Shown one piece after another: positions 54,299 through 55,990 of a stretch of DNA of 55,990 nucleotides (the stretch's first letter is position 1; each line of letters opens with the position of its first letter). The notes under the pieces are model-generated. The model was not told the origin of the DNA. It saw only the letters and a list, made by a program, of their open reading frames with translations, and ran no database searches. This stretch comes from Rubrivivax sp. (GTDB lineage: Bacteria; Pseudomonadota; Gammaproteobacteria; Burkholderiales; Burkholderiaceae_C). The stretch lies in the NCBI GenBank assembly GCA_027487585.1, contig JAIYDH010000388.1:1-55990 (forward strand), in the 5' to 3' direction. The position numbers and the translations under genes are program-made.

Positions 54299-55464
54299 GG
54301 CAAGGGCTCCGCCAGCCGCACGCCGACTTCGAAGCGGGCGCGCGACGCCGCGGCCTGCATCTCGCTGCGCAGCACCACGGCCTCGGCCACGCCCGGCTGC
54401 GCGGCGATGCGGCGCGCCACGGCCAGGGCCTCGGCCGGCGACTCGGCCTCGCCGACCAGCACCAGCCGCGCGGCGTCGCGCCGCTGCTCCATCCGCAGCC
54501 AGCCGCCGCCGCCAGGCTGCGCCGCTTCGGCTGCGGCCCAGCGCGCACCCCAAGGTTGCCGCAAGCGCTGGCGCGCAGCGGCCTCGGCGGCGTCACCGCC
54601 CTGGCGCTGGCGCGCCTGCGTGTCGGCGACGCGCTGGCGCGCCTCGGCGCGCGCGTGCGCCGCCTGCCAGGCCTGCCGCGTCTCCCAGGCCGTGGCCACC
54701 GCCACCAGCAGCACGAGCGTGGCCGTGCCCAGCAAGGCCAGACCCACGCGCGGCGACAAGGGCGGCGCGCGCCGCAAAGCCGGCTCCACGCGGCTGGCGT
54801 CGGGCAGCTGCTCGCGCAGAGCCTTCAGCAGCGTCTCGGGGGCTTGCGAAGGCAAACCCAGACCGGGCACGACCTGCACGTTCGCCGGCAGCGCACCGGG
54901 CAGCGAGTGCCCCGCCACCCACACGCCACCAGGCACACTGGCGCAAAGCGACAACAAGCCCGGCGCGGCTCCACCCATCGGCGCCGCTGTCGACCACTGC
55001 TGCGGCACGCCATCGGCACAGTCGATCACCGTGAGGGCCCGGCCTTCGGCCACGATGAGCCTGGCGGCGCCCGCGGCCACCGGCAGTGCCGACCAATGCG
55101 CCAGCACACCCGCCCACAGCGGAGCCAGCGAGCGCAGCCCCTGCAGTGCCGGGGCGCCGTCCAATGCCTCGCCCACGCCCCAGGTGGCGCCCACCGCCGC
55201 GTCCGCGCCGCGGCCAGCGCGCCAGGCCACGGGTGCAGGCGGCGCGCCGCCGTCCTCGACCGGTCCGGCGAGCTCGAGCCAGGCGCGGCGCGCCCAGTCG
55301 CGCACAGCGGCTTCGTCGTCCCAGCGCGCCTGGGCCGGCGCCAGCAGCGTGACGCTCATCGTGGCATCGAGCCAGCCGTGGTGCGCGGCGCGCGCCACGT
55401 CGGCCGCCAGCTCCCGCGGCGGCGTGGCACCCGGGCCGTGGCCCAGCAACAGGGCCTCAGACAT
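54295..55464 (-). CDS. GspL/PilN-like assembly platform protein
   Basis: A 389-residue protein. The N-terminal ~225 residues form a divergent actin-like/PilM-type cytosolic part (RLIVAEGRALTVIDCADG, PGGVWVAGHSLPG). A membrane helix (VGLALLGTATLVLLVAVATA) and a periplasmic domain with coiled coil (RAEARQRVADTQARQRQGG) and a PilN-like end (LVLVGEAESPAEALAVARRI) follow. This is the GspL layout (PilM+PilN fused). It overlaps the GspE gene by 8 bp, consistent with its known role in tethering the ATPase. ATG 55464 is chosen by that overlap. Confidence 0.7.
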   Translation of the reverse strand: MSEALLLGHGPGATPPRELAADVARAAHHGWLDATMSVTLLAPAQARWDDEAAVRDWARRAWLELAGPVEDGGAPPAPVAWRAGRGADAAVGATWGVGEALDGAPALQGLRSLAPLWAGVLAHWSALPVAAGAARLIVAEGRALTVIDCADGVPQQWSTAAPMGGAAPGLLSLCASVPGGVWVAGHSLPGALPANVQVVPGLGLPSQAPETLLKALREQLPDASRVEPALRRAPPLSPRVGLALLGTATLVLLVAVATAWETRQAWQAAHARAEARQRVADTQARQRQGGDAAEAAARQRLRQPWGARWAAAEAAQPGGGGWLRMEQRRDAARLVLVGEAESPAEALAVARRIAAQPGVAEAVVLRSEMQAAASRARFEVGVRLAEPLP

Positions 55465-55990
55465 CGGCCGTGACACGGGCCACCTCATCAGCCGTGGTCC
55501 AGCCCTCGGCCAGCGCCGCGTGGGCCGCGTCGCGCAGCGTCTGGTGGCCGCGTTCGGCCAGCGCCTGCTTCAGGCGCACCAGCGGCGCGCGGGCCACGAG
55601 AAGGTCACGCAATTCGTCGTCCAGGCGCAGCACCTCGGCGATGGCACGGCGGCCACGCCAGCCCGTGCCCGCGCAGGCGATGCACCCGTGGCCGCCGCAG
55701 GCCGTGCAGCGCACACGCAGCAGCCTCTGCGCCAGCACGGCCTCGAGCGCGCCCACCACCTGCCAGGCATCGAGCCCCATGTGCAGGAAGCGGCCGAGCA
55801 CGTCGAGCGCGTGGTTGGCGTGCACGCTGCTGAAGACCAGATGGCCGGTGAGCGCCGCCTGCACCGCAATCTGCGCCGTCTCGGCATCGCGGATCTCGCC
55901 CACCATCACGCGGTCGGGGTCGTGGCGCAGCACCGAGCGCAGGCCGCGCGCAAACGTCAGGCCCTTCTTCTCGTTCACCGGGATCTGCAC
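55457..55990 (-). CDS. gspE: GspE/PilB-type secretion ATPase, C-terminal part
   Basis: Partial: the gene runs off the right edge, so the Walker A motif and N-terminal domains are not visible. The Asp box and Walker B (DRVMVGEIRDAETAQIAVQA) and His box (TGHLVFSSVHANHALDVLGR) of secretion ATPases are intact. A four-cysteine site (CTACGGHGCIAC) follows, but the two CxxC pairs are only four residues apart instead of the usual long loop. The enzyme powers pseudopilus growth from the cytosolic face of the inner membrane. It is the most upstream visible gene of the chain. Confidence 0.9.
   Translation of the reverse strand: MQIPVNEKKGLTFARGLRSVLRHDPDRVMVGEIRDAETAQIAVQAALTGHLVFSSVHANHALDVLGRFLHMGLDAWQVVGALEAVLAQRLLRVRCTACGGHGCIACAGTGWRGRRAIAEVLRLDDELRDLLVARAPLVRLKQALAERGHQTLRDAAHAALAEGWTTADEVARVTADV

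Overview
The window looks like chromosomal DNA of a high-GC betaproteobacterium, probably a Burkholderiales relative of the Rubrivivax/Leptothrix/Roseateles type. The grounds are the codon use, two PEP-CTERM proteins, an exosortase, a two-partner secretion pair, an EpsA-like LuxR regulator and a truD gene. No rRNA, marker set or complete tRNA is present, so the placement is an inference. Nearly everything except one fic gene and truD is on the minus strand.

Region 1 (1-16,440) is accessory. It holds a decayed IS4-like transposase end and then a three-gene polymorphic-toxin locus (13,787 to 607, minus): a 2842-residue SpvB/FG-GAP (TcB-like) protein carrying 16 tandem four-cysteine Ig-like domains, a separate 1460-residue RHS (TcC-like) protein with its own likely export signal and a variable toxin tip, and an 85-residue probable immunity protein. 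A class II Fic AMPylase follows on the plus strand, then a 3' fragment of tRNA-Asn with a terminator-like hairpin, which could be the right edge of an integrated island. A second fic gene beyond it has an in-frame TAG at codon 50.

Region 2 (16,573-26,326) has ordinary genes (truD, a three-repeat membrane protein, a DUF6544-like protein, an Acg-like nitroreductase). It also has a minus-strand series: PhoX phosphatase, PEP-CTERM protein, DNRLRE-like surface protein with an unusual sorting tail, a small exosortase and an exosortase-associated membrane protein.

Region 3 (26,513-41,756) encodes a surface-exoprotein locus: a 3686-residue TpsA filamentous haemagglutinin-like protein, its TpsB transporter, a secreted periplasmic-binding-like protein and a PEP-CTERM protein, separated by clear hairpins.

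Region 4 (41,990-55,990) is one unbroken minus-strand chain of 17 genes, with neighbours overlapping or at most 25 bases apart. It begins with type II secretion/type IV pilus-like parts (GspE, PilN/O/P-like proteins, a secretin with an extra C-terminal domain, three pseudopilins), passes through a LuxR regulator and a 46-codon ORF, and continues into an ExbB fused to DUF2341/LamG, two ExbDs, a proline-rich TonB-like protein with a lipobox, a porin, a coiled-coil protein and an ankyrin protein. The physical coupling of a pseudopilus/secretin machine to a private ExbBD-TonB energy module is the strongest candidate here for an uncharacterised system. The split SpvB-Ig/RHS toxin is the second.
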